From: CALOCY01 sp942491975
GTDB taxonomy: Bacteria > Bacteroidota > Bacteroidia > Bacteroidales > Prolixibacteraceae
Direction of reading: 5' to 3'
Assembly: GCA_942491975.1 (NCBI GenBank)
Contig: CALOCY010000004.1
Location: 2,852,001-2,916,000 of the forward strand
DNA length: 64,000 bases
Below are positions 8,804 through 17,878 of the stretch, in pieces. The translations under genes and the position numbers were made by a program. The notes below the pieces were generated by a model. That model was not told the DNA's origin, searched no databases, and was given only the letters and a program-made list of their open reading frames with translations. The first letter of the stretch is position 1, and the number at the start of each line of letters is the position of its first letter.

Positions 8804-9847
8804 ATGAAAAGGGGAATAATTGTATCATTGCTCGTTTTGCTTTCGGTAAAAATATATGCAGAAGAGCCTTTAAATGTATTATTTATTGGAAGTAGCCTGA
8901 CTTTTGCTAATGATATGCCCGGTATGTTTCGGGATTTGGCAGAACAAGCAGGGAAAGAGGTAAATGTTGAGGAAGTAACATTTGGAGGACAGGCATTGCG
9001 TCATATCATTAATTCTTCTTTTGCTATAGATAAGATAAAATCAAAAGCCTGGGATGTTGTGATTCTTCAGGATGATGCCATTGCTGCTTTCCCCGATATG
9101 TATAGTTTAGGGGTAAAAACGCTTACCTCTTTTAAAAGTGTAATTCGTGAAAGTAATCCCAATGCAAATATTATTTACCAAATGGCTTGGGGGTTAAAAC
9201 ATGGGGTAAACATTCAGGGAGAGGGATATTATTCTTATGAAGAGCTTTTTCAGAAATTATATGATGGGACACTCTATTTTGCCAATCAGATGAATTTTAT
9301 TGTTGGACCTGTGGGGAAAGCCTGGAACACTTCAATTAGTCAAAATTCGGGAATAGAGCTTTTTTCCTCTGATAATTCCCACCCTGCCCTGCCCGGGTCA
9401 TATTTGGCAGCATGTGTTTTTTATTCAACAATTTTTGGTGAGAGTGTCGAGAATAATAGCTATTACAGTTCCCTGATGGAAAAAGATGCAGTTTTTTTGC
9501 AAAAAATAGCATCTGAAACAGTCTTGAGTAATACAGAGTTGTGGAATATGTCAATAGTAACGGGAAGTACCGAACAAATCAAGAAAAATGATTTTGATAT
9601 TCAGGCTTATCCCAATCCGTTTTCTCAGGAGATAAATTTTAATTTCAAGCTGGATAAACCATCGTCTGTTTTGTTAACTATTTTCGATAATAACGGAAGA
9701 AGAATGAAGTCTGTAATTGATCAAAAGATGGATGCGGGGGATCATATTGTAGGATGTAATTTTCTGAATGAAATGAGTCCAGGCATCTATTTTTTTAATC
9801 TGAAAACCCCTGATTGTAATCGAACGGGTAAAATTATCAGGCATTGA
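8804..9847 (+). CDS. SGNH/GDSL-like hydrolase with T9SS sorting domain
   Basis: A 347-residue exported protein. Residues 1-19 are a signal peptide. The block I motif FIGSSLTFAND places the nucleophile at Ser31 (GxSxT), and DNSHPALPGSYLA near residue 190 supplies the block V Asp/His pair; the overall pattern resembles DUF4886-type SGNH hydrolases. The last 75 or so residues (AYPNPFSQEINF to the end) are a type IX secretion C-terminal sorting domain, so the enzyme should be released or anchored at the cell surface. The substrate, perhaps an esterified glycan, is unknown. It sits 14 bases behind trpS. Confidence 0.8.
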   Translation: MKRGIIVSLLVLLSVKIYAEEPLNVLFIGSSLTFANDMPGMFRDLAEQAGKEVNVEEVTFGGQALRHIINSSFAIDKIKSKAWDVVILQDDAIAAFPDMYSLGVKTLTSFKSVIRESNPNANIIYQMAWGLKHGVNIQGEGYYSYEELFQKLYDGTLYFANQMNFIVGPVGKAWNTSISQNSGIELFSSDNSHPALPGSYLAACVFYSTIFGESVENNSYYSSLMEKDAVFLQKIASETVLSNTELWNMSIVTGSTEQIKKNDFDIQAYPNPFSQEINFNFKLDKPSSVLLTIFDNNGRRMKSVIDQKMDAGDHIVGCNFLNEMSPGIYFFNLKTPDCNRTGKIIRH

Positions 9848-9933
9848 ATATACGTTTATCAAAATAGTCTCTTAGGGTACTTCTTTTTTCTGAAAGTCTG
9901 GTTATTTTTACAACATACTAAAACCCGAACCGC

Positions 9934-12186
9934 ATGAAAAATTGTACACTTAAGTCAAAGATCAACCTTATTCTTCTCGTATTATGCTCTTCATTATTTC
10001 TGATGCATTGCAAACAGAAAAGTGTTATTACCGTTGTTGAAGATGGTCACTCTGATTATGAAATTGTTGTTCCTGAAAAAGCTGATGAACGAATCCAGCA
10101 GGCAGCAAACGAACTGCAATACTATCTTCAAAAAATGGCACAGGTTAACATCCCCATTGTCGAAAAAGGCAACGAAAACGGTGCCCTGAAAAAAATTGTT
10201 GTTACACACTCGACACAAGCATCCCCGGAACAACTAACCATTAAAAATGAGGGTGAAAACATTCTTATTTCAGGAGGAAGCCCTGATGCAGCCTACTATG
10301 CTGTCGTTGTTTTTTTGGAAGACTATCTGGGCTGCCGGTGGTATGCCCCCGGGGTTGAAAAAATTCCCCGGAAAGAAAAAATAGAGTTGAATATACCTGT
10401 CAAATTCGGTTACACACCTGAAATTACAACGCGGACAGTCCACTCAAAACTATTTTATGAAAATCACCGGTTTGCCGATAAACAAAAAGTCACGTATCGG
10501 GCATTTCCAAACTATGTCCCAACCGCCCGGGTCCATACATTTCACCGGTTTGTCCCCGAAAAGCACTTTTATGAAAAACACCCCGAATATTATGCGCTCA
10601 GGGGAGAGCGGAGATTACCCACACAATTGTGTCTGACCAATCCCGAAGTACTTCAGATTGTAAAAGACTCTGTTTGTGCTTATTTTAAAAAATACCCTGA
10701 TGCTTATGTAATTTCAGTTAGTCAGGATGACAACACGCAACACTGTCAATGTGAAAACTGCCGAAAAATTGATGAAACTGAAGGCTCACCAAGCGGAAGC
10801 ATGATCCGGTTTGTCAATGAGGTTGCAAAGGCATTTCCCGATAAAATGATATCGACATTGGCTTATCAATACACCCGAAAGCCCTGTAAAACAAAGCCTG
10901 ATGAGAATGTGTTGATTACTCTTTGCTCCATTGAGTGTGACCGTAGTGCACCCATTGAACAAAATTGCAGTGATTTTGCCACAGATTTAACAGGATGGAA
11001 AGGGTTGACGAAAAACATTCGGATTTGGGATTACACTACGCAATTCACCAATTTTTTGGCACCATTCCCGAATATAAAAACACTACAGGCCAATATTCAG
11101 TTTTTCAGGGACAATAATGCACGGTGGGTTTTCGAACAACACAGCCATAATCCCAGTGAATTATTTGAACTGCGTTCGTACCTGATGGCAAAACTGTTGT
11201 GGAATCCTGATGCCGATGTGGAAGAAATCATCACCGATTTTGTGACCGGCTATTATGAAGAAGCGGGTGAATTTGTAAAAAAATATATTGATCATGTTCA
11301 CCGGGAACTGCAACAAAATCCCGATTTCTTTCTTTACCTGTACGGTGATCCTTCGCAGGCGTTCTCTTCGTTTTTGAAACCGGAGTTATTGGTTGAGTAC
11401 AATCACTATTTTGATTTGGCAGAAAAGGCTGTTGCTGACAATCCGGAAGTGTTGCAACGGGTAAAAAAAGCACGCCTGAGTATCGACTATGCCTCATTAG
11501 AGGCAGCACGAAAAAACGCATTTGCCGAATTTCAACTAATTGATGTTAAGAACAACCGAAAAATACCCAATGAAGTAACGTTAAAACGGCTAAACAGCTT
11601 CAAAAAAACGTGTCAACAGGCCAATATTACATTGATGAATGAAATGGGCTATACCGTCAAAGAATATTGCCTCTCTTACGAGAAAACAGTGAAGCGGTTG
11701 CTTTTAAGCAACATGGCATTGGGAAAAAACGTAACACTCTTAACACAACCGAAAAAATATGCCAATGAGGATCCACAAACACTGACAGATGGCGCATTGG
11801 GGGGTAGTAGTTTTTTCTCCAACTGGCTTGGTTTTGAGGGAAATAACATGGAAGTTGTGGTTGATCTTGAAGCGGTTCAGCTTATAGATACGGTTAATAC
11901 AACCTTTTTGCAGGTAACCAATCACATTGTGTTCTTCCCTGAAAAGGTGAGCTTTTGGTACTCAACAGACAATGAAAATTACAAAAAGCTGGGCGAAACA
12001 GTAAATTTTGCTCCGCTTAGTAAAGAGAGCAAGATAAATGACATTCAGGATTTCAACCTCTATTTTAAACCGGTTAATGCCCGCTATATAAAAATAGTTG
12101 CTGAAAACATGAATAAAGCTCCCGTTTGGCACAATGCTGCCGGATTGCCGGTATGGGTATTTTGTGATGAAATAGTAGTGAATTAG
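9934..12186 (+). CDS. DUF4838 lipoprotein, GH67-like with discoidin-type C-terminus
   Basis: A 750-residue lipoprotein (lipobox LMHC, Cys26). Residues about 35-135 resemble the non-catalytic N-terminal domain of alpha-glucuronidases. The centre carries the DUF4838 pattern, including SVSQDDNTQHCQCENCRKID. The last 140 or so residues (LGKNVTLLTQPKKYANEDPQTLTDG onwards) look like an F5/8 type C carbohydrate-binding domain. This suggests a surface or periplasmic glycoside hydrolase acting on polysaccharide, with activity unproven. It is monocistronic as far as can be seen. Confidence 0.8.
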   Translation: MKNCTLKSKINLILLVLCSSLFLMHCKQKSVITVVEDGHSDYEIVVPEKADERIQQAANELQYYLQKMAQVNIPIVEKGNENGALKKIVVTHSTQASPEQLTIKNEGENILISGGSPDAAYYAVVVFLEDYLGCRWYAPGVEKIPRKEKIELNIPVKFGYTPEITTRTVHSKLFYENHRFADKQKVTYRAFPNYVPTARVHTFHRFVPEKHFYEKHPEYYALRGERRLPTQLCLTNPEVLQIVKDSVCAYFKKYPDAYVISVSQDDNTQHCQCENCRKIDETEGSPSGSMIRFVNEVAKAFPDKMISTLAYQYTRKPCKTKPDENVLITLCSIECDRSAPIEQNCSDFATDLTGWKGLTKNIRIWDYTTQFTNFLAPFPNIKTLQANIQFFRDNNARWVFEQHSHNPSELFELRSYLMAKLLWNPDADVEEIITDFVTGYYEEAGEFVKKYIDHVHRELQQNPDFFLYLYGDPSQAFSSFLKPELLVEYNHYFDLAEKAVADNPEVLQRVKKARLSIDYASLEAARKNAFAEFQLIDVKNNRKIPNEVTLKRLNSFKKTCQQANITLMNEMGYTVKEYCLSYEKTVKRLLLSNMALGKNVTLLTQPKKYANEDPQTLTDGALGGSSFFSNWLGFEGNNMEVVVDLEAVQLIDTVNTTFLQVTNHIVFFPEKVSFWYSTDNENYKKLGETVNFAPLSKESKINDIQDFNLYFKPVNARYIKIVAENMNKAPVWHNAAGLPVWVFCDEIVVN

Positions 12187-12313
12187 GAGACTTATATGCA
12201 ATGCTTTGATAAACTTTGCCAAAGTTGTGTTTTTCAGTTGATCACATAAAAGTACCGGGCTGTTAAGTATACAAAAACCAATAATTTTGATAGCACAAGG
12301 CAACATTCGTAAA

Positions 12314-13096
12314 ATGCGTACTGAGTTCACCAATCCGGTCAGCTACTTTTTGCCTGTTGGAAGTCGGGAAGTACCCTTGAACGAACTGATAGGTAAAGAA
12401 ATTTCGTTACATTTTTCAGGAAAGATAAACTGCATCTCGTGTGGTAAGAAGACCAAAAAATCGTTTAGCCAGGGGTTCTGCTACCCCTGTTTTAAATCGG
12501 CACCCGAAGCTGATGAAAGCGCTATTCGCCCCGAACTTTCAAAAGCACATTTGGGCATTGCCCGTGATATGGAGTGGGCACGCAACCACGATCTTGTCGA
12601 ACATTATGTATATTTGGCCCTGTCAGGCGGGCTAAAAGTGGGTGTTACACGCCACCATCAAATTCCTGTCCGCTGGATTGATCAGGGGGCAAGTTGTGCC
12701 ATTAAAGTGGCCAAATCGCCAAACCGTCATATTGCAGGGGTTATCGAAGTGTGGTTCAAGAGATACTTTGCTGACAAAACCAACTGGCAGGCGATGCTTA
12801 AAAATCAGGTAACGGAACAGGTTGATCTGCGAAAAGAAAAAGAGAAGGCAATTAACCTGTTGCCTGTTGAGCTTCGACAATACATGATTGACGATAATGA
12901 TATTACCTGCATCAACTATCCGGTGATGCAGTTTCCGGTTAAGATCAGGAGCCTCTCTTTTGACAACAATCCAAAGATTAAAAATGTGTTAGCAGGAATT
13001 AAGGGGCAATATTTGTTATTCGATAACGGAGAGGTTTTAAATATTCGCAAACACAACGGATATTGCATCGAACTGTCAGCAGGGGCGTCTCAATAA
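12314..13096 (+). CDS. DUF2797 family protein
   Basis: A 260-residue protein. The N-terminal part has a zinc-ribbon-like CISCGKKTKKSFSQGFCYPCF; the middle contains YVYLALSGGLKVGVTRHHQIPVRWIDQGA, the DUF2797 hallmark. Function is unknown. The ATG at 12314 was chosen because a TAATTTTG -7 box occupies 12282-12289, which rules out a start at 12287. The neighbour 121 bases downstream is ilvE, with no obvious functional link. Confidence 0.8.
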   Translation: MRTEFTNPVSYFLPVGSREVPLNELIGKEISLHFSGKINCISCGKKTKKSFSQGFCYPCFKSAPEADESAIRPELSKAHLGIARDMEWARNHDLVEHYVYLALSGGLKVGVTRHHQIPVRWIDQGASCAIKVAKSPNRHIAGVIEVWFKRYFADKTNWQAMLKNQVTEQVDLRKEKEKAINLLPVELRQYMIDDNDITCINYPVMQFPVKIRSLSFDNNPKIKNVLAGIKGQYLLFDNGEVLNIRKHNGYCIELSAGASQ

Positions 13097-13217
13097 ATGT
13101 TCAAGAATAGTCCTTCTGCAGATAAAACCCCATTTTCAACTTCGATTTTTTTTTGTTATTTTGAGTGGCCAAAAAATTGGGCTATAGCGTTTTGGTTAAA
13201 ACTTAAAAACTATTCGC

Positions 13218-14231
13218 ATGGAAAATATAAACTGGAAAGAACTAGGTTTTGGTTACAGTAAAACTGACTACAATTTACGTAGTTACTACCGTAACGGTAA
13301 ATGGGGCGAACTTGAAATAAGCTCTTCGGAACATGTCTCGCTGCATATTGCATCAACTGCATTGCATTACGGACAGCAAGCTTTTGAAGGATTAAAGGCA
13401 TTTCGTGGCAAGGACGGTAAAATACGTATCTTCCGTTTGGATGAAAATGCCAAACGCTTGCAGGCATCAAGCCGGGGTATTCTGATGGCTGAGTTTCCAC
13501 TCGATATGTTTGAAGAAGCTGTACTTAAAGCTGTAAAACTGAATGAACGCTGGATTCCCCCTTACGAATCGGGGGCCTCACTGTACATTCGTCCCGTACT
13601 TGTGGGTTCGGGAGCCGAGGTTGGTGTGAAGCCTGCAAAAGAGTACCTTTTTATGGTCTTTGTAATGCCTGTCGGCCCTTACTTCAAAGAAGGGTTTAAA
13701 CCGAACGACTATGTTATCTATCGTCAGTTTGACCGTGCTGCACCACAGGGTACCGGTAAAATAAAAGTAGGCGGGAACTATGCTGCAAGCCTTGTTGCAG
13801 GTGACAAGGCACATAAAGAGGGATATGCTGCAGTGCTTTATCTCGACTCAAAAGAGAAAAAATACCTTGACGAATGTGGCCCGGCAAACTTTTTTGGCAT
13901 TAAAAATAACACTTATGTGACTCCCGATTCAGCATCGGTACTGCCATCGATTACCAACATGAGCCTTCGTCAGATTGCTGAAGATTTGGGATTGAAGGTG
14001 GAACGCCGCAGGATTCCGGTTGAGGAATTGGCCCAATTTAGCGAAGCGGGGGCATGTGGTACTGCTGCTGTGATCTCTCCCATACGTAAAGTTGTTGATG
14101 CCGACGAGGGTAAAGAATACTTCTACGGCGATGAAGCAGGTGAAATAAGCCGTAAATTGTACGATACGCTTCGGGGTATTCAGTACGGAACAGTCGAGGA
14201 CAAACACAACTGGATAACGATTGTTGAATAA
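13218..14231 (+). CDS. ilvE: Branched-chain amino acid aminotransferase
   Basis: A 337-residue fold-type IV PLP aminotransferase that exchanges amino groups between Glu and the keto acids of Val, Leu and Ile. Visible family marks are HYGQQAFEGLKAFRG, the PLP-lysine region IKVGGNYAASL, LDECGPANFFGIK and EAGACGTAAVISPI. Length fits the larger bacterial/eukaryotic BCAT type. It is followed by a strong terminator and is not in an ilv operon here. Confidence 0.95.
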   Translation: MENINWKELGFGYSKTDYNLRSYYRNGKWGELEISSSEHVSLHIASTALHYGQQAFEGLKAFRGKDGKIRIFRLDENAKRLQASSRGILMAEFPLDMFEEAVLKAVKLNERWIPPYESGASLYIRPVLVGSGAEVGVKPAKEYLFMVFVMPVGPYFKEGFKPNDYVIYRQFDRAAPQGTGKIKVGGNYAASLVAGDKAHKEGYAAVLYLDSKEKKYLDECGPANFFGIKNNTYVTPDSASVLPSITNMSLRQIAEDLGLKVERRRIPVEELAQFSEAGACGTAAVISPIRKVVDADEGKEYFYGDEAGEISRKLYDTLRGIQYGTVEDKHNWITIVE

Positions 14232-14260
14232 TATATCGAACTCAGATTATTATCATAAAA

Positions 14261-14297
14261 AAGGCTGCTTTTTAATAAAGGCAGCCTTCTGTTTTTT
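14261..14297. terminator. Terminator between ilvE and nadA
   Basis: AAGGCTGC (14261-14268) and GCAGCCTT (14281-14288) form a perfect 8-base stem followed by CTGTTTTTT on the plus strand; a run of A precedes the stem, so it can also terminate transcription from the convergent nadA side. Confidence 0.85.
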
Positions 14298-14341
14298 ATA
14301 AATTTCAGGATCAGATTTCCCCGATATTCAAATCATGTTTT

Positions 14342-15349
14342 TTATTTGCTGATCTCCAGCATCCGCAATATAGGTGTTTTTGCCTTTTCAATGACCTCCG
14401 GTGAGAGGGTCACTTCAGGCTGCTCATACTTAAGGGCAGTATACAACTTTTCGAGTGTGTTGAGCTTCATGTAAGCGCAATCGTTACATCCGCAGGTAGA
14501 ATCAACAGATGGTGCCGGGATAAACATTTTATCGGGGCATATTTTTTTCATCTGGTGTAAAATACCGCTTTCTGTGGCCACGATAAATTTCTGACAATCA
14601 CTCTTTTCAATGTAATTCAATAATGCTGTTGTTGAACCTATATAATTGGCGATCATCAATACCGGTTTTTCACACTCGGGGTGGGCAATAAATTCGGCAT
14701 CGGTATGCTCGTCCATTAGCTTTATGATCTTCTCCAGTGAGTATTTCTCGTGCACTTCACAGGCACCGTCCCACAACAACATCTCCCGGCCGGTTTTACT
14801 GTTCATGTAATTTCCCAGGTTTTTATCGGGGGCAAAGATCAGCTTTTGCTTCTTCGAAAACGAATTGACTATTTTTTCGGCATTGGCCGATGTACACACA
14901 ATATCAGAAAGTGTTTTTATAGCCGCCGTACAGTTAATGTAGCTGATGACCTTGTGATCGGGATATTGTGCCTTAAAACGGGCAAATTGATCGGCGGGGG
15001 CCGATTCGGCAAGCGAACATCCGGCATTTAAGTCGGGAATAACTACTTTCTTCCCGGGATTGATAATCTTAGCGGTTTCGGCCATAAAATGAACGCCCAA
15101 AAATACAATGATGTCAGCATCGGTCTTTTGAGCTTCCTGTGAAAGTCCCAGGCTATCGCCCAGAAAATCGGAAATATCCTGTAATTCGGGGGTAATATAG
15201 TAGTGCCCTAGGATAACCGCATTTTTCTCCTTCTTCAGCCGCAAAATCTCCTCAACAAGATCAATATTGCTGCTGATCCTCTCTTCAATGTATCCTTTTT
15301 CTTCCAGCATCTGCCGGATTTTACCCTGTTCCATCTTTTTGCTACTCAA
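14342..15349 (-). CDS. nadA: Quinolinate synthase
   Basis: A 335-residue [4Fe-4S] enzyme that condenses iminoaspartate with dihydroxyacetone phosphate to quinolinate in NAD synthesis. Visible marks are AVILGHYYITPELQDISDFLGDS, VHFMAETAKI, the Cys of DLNAGCSLAESAP, and TCGCNDCAYM near the C-terminus. nadB and nadC are not adjacent. Confidence 0.95.
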   Translation of the reverse strand: MSSKKMEQGKIRQMLEEKGYIEERISSNIDLVEEILRLKKEKNAVILGHYYITPELQDISDFLGDSLGLSQEAQKTDADIIVFLGVHFMAETAKIINPGKKVVIPDLNAGCSLAESAPADQFARFKAQYPDHKVISYINCTAAIKTLSDIVCTSANAEKIVNSFSKKQKLIFAPDKNLGNYMNSKTGREMLLWDGACEVHEKYSLEKIIKLMDEHTDAEFIAHPECEKPVLMIANYIGSTTALLNYIEKSDCQKFIVATESGILHQMKKICPDKMFIPAPSVDSTCGCNDCAYMKLNTLEKLYTALKYEQPEVTLSPEVIEKAKTPILRMLEISK

Positions 15350-15371
15350 CGTTCAGGTTTAAAATTTGGCG

Positions 15372-15400
15372 CAAAGTTAAAAATAGAATTGAATTAACAA
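15372..15400 (-). promoter_or_regulatory. Promoter for nadA
   Basis: On the minus strand TTG (15398-15400) and TAACTTTG (15372-15379) are separated by 18 bases, close to the Bacteroidota TTTG-N19-TAnnTTTG consensus, and lie 23 bases before the nadA start. Confidence 0.65.
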
Positions 15401-15459
15401 CAATGATATTGGTGAGGTTATCTTTTTGCTACGCCTTTAATTAAAGATATGGCATAAAA

Positions 15460-15489
15460 TTGTTTTTAGGAATAATAGTCCTAAATTTG
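15460..15489 (+). promoter_or_regulatory. Promoter of the tyrA leader
   Basis: TTG (15460-15462), 19 bases, then TAAATTTG (15482-15489), an excellent match to the Bacteroidota primary sigma factor consensus. Transcription should begin near 15496-15500, about 10 bases before the leader peptide start. Confidence 0.8.
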
Positions 15490-15509
15490 TAAACAAACAG
15501 ATTGTAAAT

Positions 15510-15581
15510 ATGCGCTTAGTCAATACACATTTCTATTTTTATTACTGGTTTCGTTTCCTTAGCTCAGGGATCGGTTGGTAG
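15510..15581 (+). CDS. Aromatic-rich attenuator leader peptide (23 aa)
   Basis: A 23-codon open frame from ATG 15510 to TAG 15579-15581. Residues 8-14 read FYFYYWF, followed by R15 and F16; in total there are four Phe, three Tyr and two Trp. Such clustering is the hallmark of leader peptides that sense charged aromatic tRNAs. It is preceded by a consensus promoter, followed by a terminator, and lies in front of tyrA and the DAHP synthase-chorismate mutase gene. Stalling on codons 8-16 would leave 15564-15576 free to form an antiterminator; completing the peptide would cover that segment. Confidence 0.8.
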   Translation: MRLVNTHFYFYYWFRFLSSGIGW

Positions 15582-15611
15582 TGTGTTGCATCAGCTCAAA
15601 GATATTAACCG

Positions 15612-15646
15612 AAAGGGTTCCTGAATTTTCAGGGGCCCTTTTTATT
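15612..15646 (+). terminator. Attenuator terminator of the tyrA operon
   Basis: AAAGGGTTCCTGA (15612-15624) pairs with TCAGGGGCCCTTT (15629-15641), with two G-U pairs and a four-base loop, followed by TTATT. The competing antiterminator pairs TCAGGGA (15564-15570) with TTCCTGA (15618-15624) and CGGTT (15572-15576) with AACCG (15607-15611), which would destroy the 5' arm of the terminator. The terminator ends 16 bases before tyrA. Confidence 0.8.
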
Positions 15647-15662
15647 ATAAACACATTTTGAT

Positions 15663-16568
15663 ATGAAGGTGACGGTTATTGGACTGGGATTGATTGGCGG
15701 GTCGATGGCAAAAGATCTCAAAAAATCAGGGTTTGCCACTGAAATAATCGGGGTTGATGCCAATCCGGGACATTTGAAAGAGGCCCTGAAACGGGGCATT
15801 GCCGATCGTACTTGTAGTATGGAAGAAGCCATAATATGTGCTGACCTGCTGTTATTGGCCATCCCGGTCGATAATATTGCCCGGATATTGCCCCGGGTGC
15901 TTGACCTGATAACCCCATCTACAACAGTAACCGATGTGGGATCAACAAAAAAAGTGATTTGCGATACTGTCGTAGATCATCCCAATCGGGGCAACTATGT
16001 GCCCTCACACCCCATGTCGGGGACAGAAAATTCAGGTCCGCAGGCGGCTGTAAACGGTTTGTTTGAAGGAAAAATATCGATCATTTGCGATCATGAAAAA
16101 AGCGGGCCACAACACCTGGCATTGGTGGAAAAAATGTATCAATCACTGGGCATGTTAATTGCCTATATGACCGCGGATGAACAGGATCATAGCACGGCTT
16201 TTGTATCGCATCTTCCGCATGCCACTTCGTTTGCCCTCGCCAATGCAGTGCTTGATCATGAAGAGAGAAAGATTATTTTTGACCTGGCAAGCGGGGGTTT
16301 TCGATCTGCTGTACGATTGGCCAAAAGCTCTCCGGAGATGTGGAACCCTATTTTCAAACAAAACAGGGTATACCTTGTTGAAGCTCTTGAGGTGTATATA
16401 AAACATCTTCAGGAGATGAAGGAGGGTATCCGGGACGAAGATGAAAAACAAACCGAAAAGCTCATGCGAAATGCCAACAGGATAAGGGGGGTGTTGGATC
16501 AAAAGAACCCGTTCCTGATAAAAAGTGAAGAGAAAATAGTTAAATTATTTACCCGATCACGGGTATGA
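15663..16568 (+). CDS. tyrA: Prephenate dehydrogenase
   Basis: A 301-residue NAD(P)-dependent enzyme that converts prephenate to 4-hydroxyphenylpyruvate for tyrosine. The Rossmann motif GLGLIGGS is at residues 7-14, with the acidic residue of IIGVDAN after it; the conserved SHPMSGTENSGP motif and HATSFALAN with catalytic His follow. There is no fused chorismate mutase or ACT domain. It is the first structural gene of the attenuated operon, with the DAHP synthase-chorismate mutase gene 91 bases downstream. Confidence 0.93.
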   Translation: MKVTVIGLGLIGGSMAKDLKKSGFATEIIGVDANPGHLKEALKRGIADRTCSMEEAIICADLLLLAIPVDNIARILPRVLDLITPSTTVTDVGSTKKVICDTVVDHPNRGNYVPSHPMSGTENSGPQAAVNGLFEGKISIICDHEKSGPQHLALVEKMYQSLGMLIAYMTADEQDHSTAFVSHLPHATSFALANAVLDHEERKIIFDLASGGFRSAVRLAKSSPEMWNPIFKQNRVYLVEALEVYIKHLQEMKEGIRDEDEKQTEKLMRNANRIRGVLDQKNPFLIKSEEKIVKLFTRSRV

Positions 16569-16570
16569 AA

Positions 16571-16589
16571 CCCTCCGCCTTCGGCGGGA
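16571..16589 (+). other. Intercistronic hairpin with UUCG loop
   Basis: CCGCC-TTC-GGCGG (16575-16587) contains the very stable C(UUCG)G tetraloop. It lies just after tyrA and lacks a U run, so it may mark an RNA processing or stability point rather than a terminator. Confidence 0.5.
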
Positions 16590-16659
16590 TTGTTCAACTT
16601 ACAAATTTCAAAAACATAGTGTATTGAAATTTGAGTTTCACGAATAAAAAAAAGAAAAA

Positions 16660-17748
16660 ATGGTAGCAGAACTGGATATTTTACCTATCGAAAGCTGGAT
16701 TCCCAACATTGATAAACCACTGTTGATTGCCGGGCCCTGTAGTTTGGAGTCGGAAGGGCAGGCGTTAGATACCGCACGCGAACTGGCTAAAGATCCCAGG
16801 GTGCACATTTACAGGGGGGGGATATGGAAACCCCGTACCCGTCCCGGTGCATTTGAAGGTGTTGGTTTGGTGGGGCTGGATTGGCTGAAAAAGGTAAAAT
16901 ATGAAACAGGCCTTCTGACGGGTGTCGAAGTAGCCAATGCACAACACACCGAAGAGGCGCTGAAGGCTGGTATTGACGTAATATGGATTGGTGCACGCTC
17001 TACGGGAAGTCCTTTTGTAGTGCAGGAAATAGCTGATGTGCTCAAAGGTTCCGATCAGGTGGTGATGGTGAAAAACCCGCCCAACCCTGATGTGCAATTG
17101 TGGGTAGGGGCCCTTGAGCGGCTTAACCATGCAGGCATTAAAAAGCTGGTGGCCATCCACCGCGGGTTTACCCCTTTTCGTGAAACGAAATACCGCAACT
17201 ATCCCAACTGGCGTACAATGATCGAATTTCGTCGGTTATTGCCCAAAGTGCCTGTGATTTGCGATCCCAGTCATATTTCGGGAAAACGTGAATACATTTA
17301 CGAAGTGGCACAAAAAGCATTTGATATGGGGATTGACGGATTGATGATCGAATCGCATATTGATCCTTTTTGTGCATTGAGTGATAAGCAACAACAGCTA
17401 AAACCTTCAGCATTGGTTGAAGTGCTCGATAAGCTGGTTGTCCGTTATGTGCACTCTAAAGATAAAGATTTCGAAAATACGTTAAGTAATCTGCGTGATC
17501 GTATTGATTCACTGGATAATGAGTTGATTGAAGTGCTGGCTGCCCGAATGGATATTGTCAAAGATATTGCCCGGTACAAAAAAGATCATCAGGTAACAGC
17601 CCTGCAGATGGAGCGCTGGGCACAAATGATGGATGAACGTGTGGGACTGGCCTCAAAAATGCACCTTGATGAATTTTTTGTAAAAATACTGTTCCAGCTT
17701 ATTCACGAAGACTCTATCCGTCAGCAAACAGAGATTATGGATGAATAG
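16660..17748 (+). CDS. DAHP synthase-chorismate mutase fusion
   Basis: A 362-residue bifunctional protein. Residues 1 to about 260 are a KDO8P-synthase-like DAHP synthase (PLLIAGPCSLESEGQ, KPRTRPGAFEGVG, IWIGARS, CDPSHISGK), which makes the first shikimate-pathway intermediate from PEP and erythrose 4-phosphate. Residues about 270-362 are an AroQ helical chorismate mutase (LRDRIDSLDNELIEVLAARM). The fusion is common in Bacteroidota, where the mutase domain can allow feedback control by prephenate. It lies behind tyrA and should share the leader-peptide attenuation. Confidence 0.93.
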   Translation: MVAELDILPIESWIPNIDKPLLIAGPCSLESEGQALDTARELAKDPRVHIYRGGIWKPRTRPGAFEGVGLVGLDWLKKVKYETGLLTGVEVANAQHTEEALKAGIDVIWIGARSTGSPFVVQEIADVLKGSDQVVMVKNPPNPDVQLWVGALERLNHAGIKKLVAIHRGFTPFRETKYRNYPNWRTMIEFRRLLPKVPVICDPSHISGKREYIYEVAQKAFDMGIDGLMIESHIDPFCALSDKQQQLKPSALVEVLDKLVVRYVHSKDKDFENTLSNLRDRIDSLDNELIEVLAARMDIVKDIARYKKDHQVTALQMERWAQMMDERVGLASKMHLDEFFVKILFQLIHEDSIRQQTEIMDE

Positions 17749-17819
17749 GCATTAGAAATCCGCAGGACTAAAATTTGATGACCGTACGTTTTGTTTACAC
17801 TAAACGTACTATAAAACCG

Positions 17820-17849
17820 TTGATTTTCGGGTTAAACTGATTAATTTTG
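17820..17849 (+). promoter_or_regulatory. Promoter of dtd operon
   Basis: TTG (17820-17822), 19 bases, then TAATTTTG (17842-17849), a consensus match; the dtd ATG is at 17879. Confidence 0.75.
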
Positions 17850-17878
17850 GAACTGCACTTTATCAAACCACATATTTC

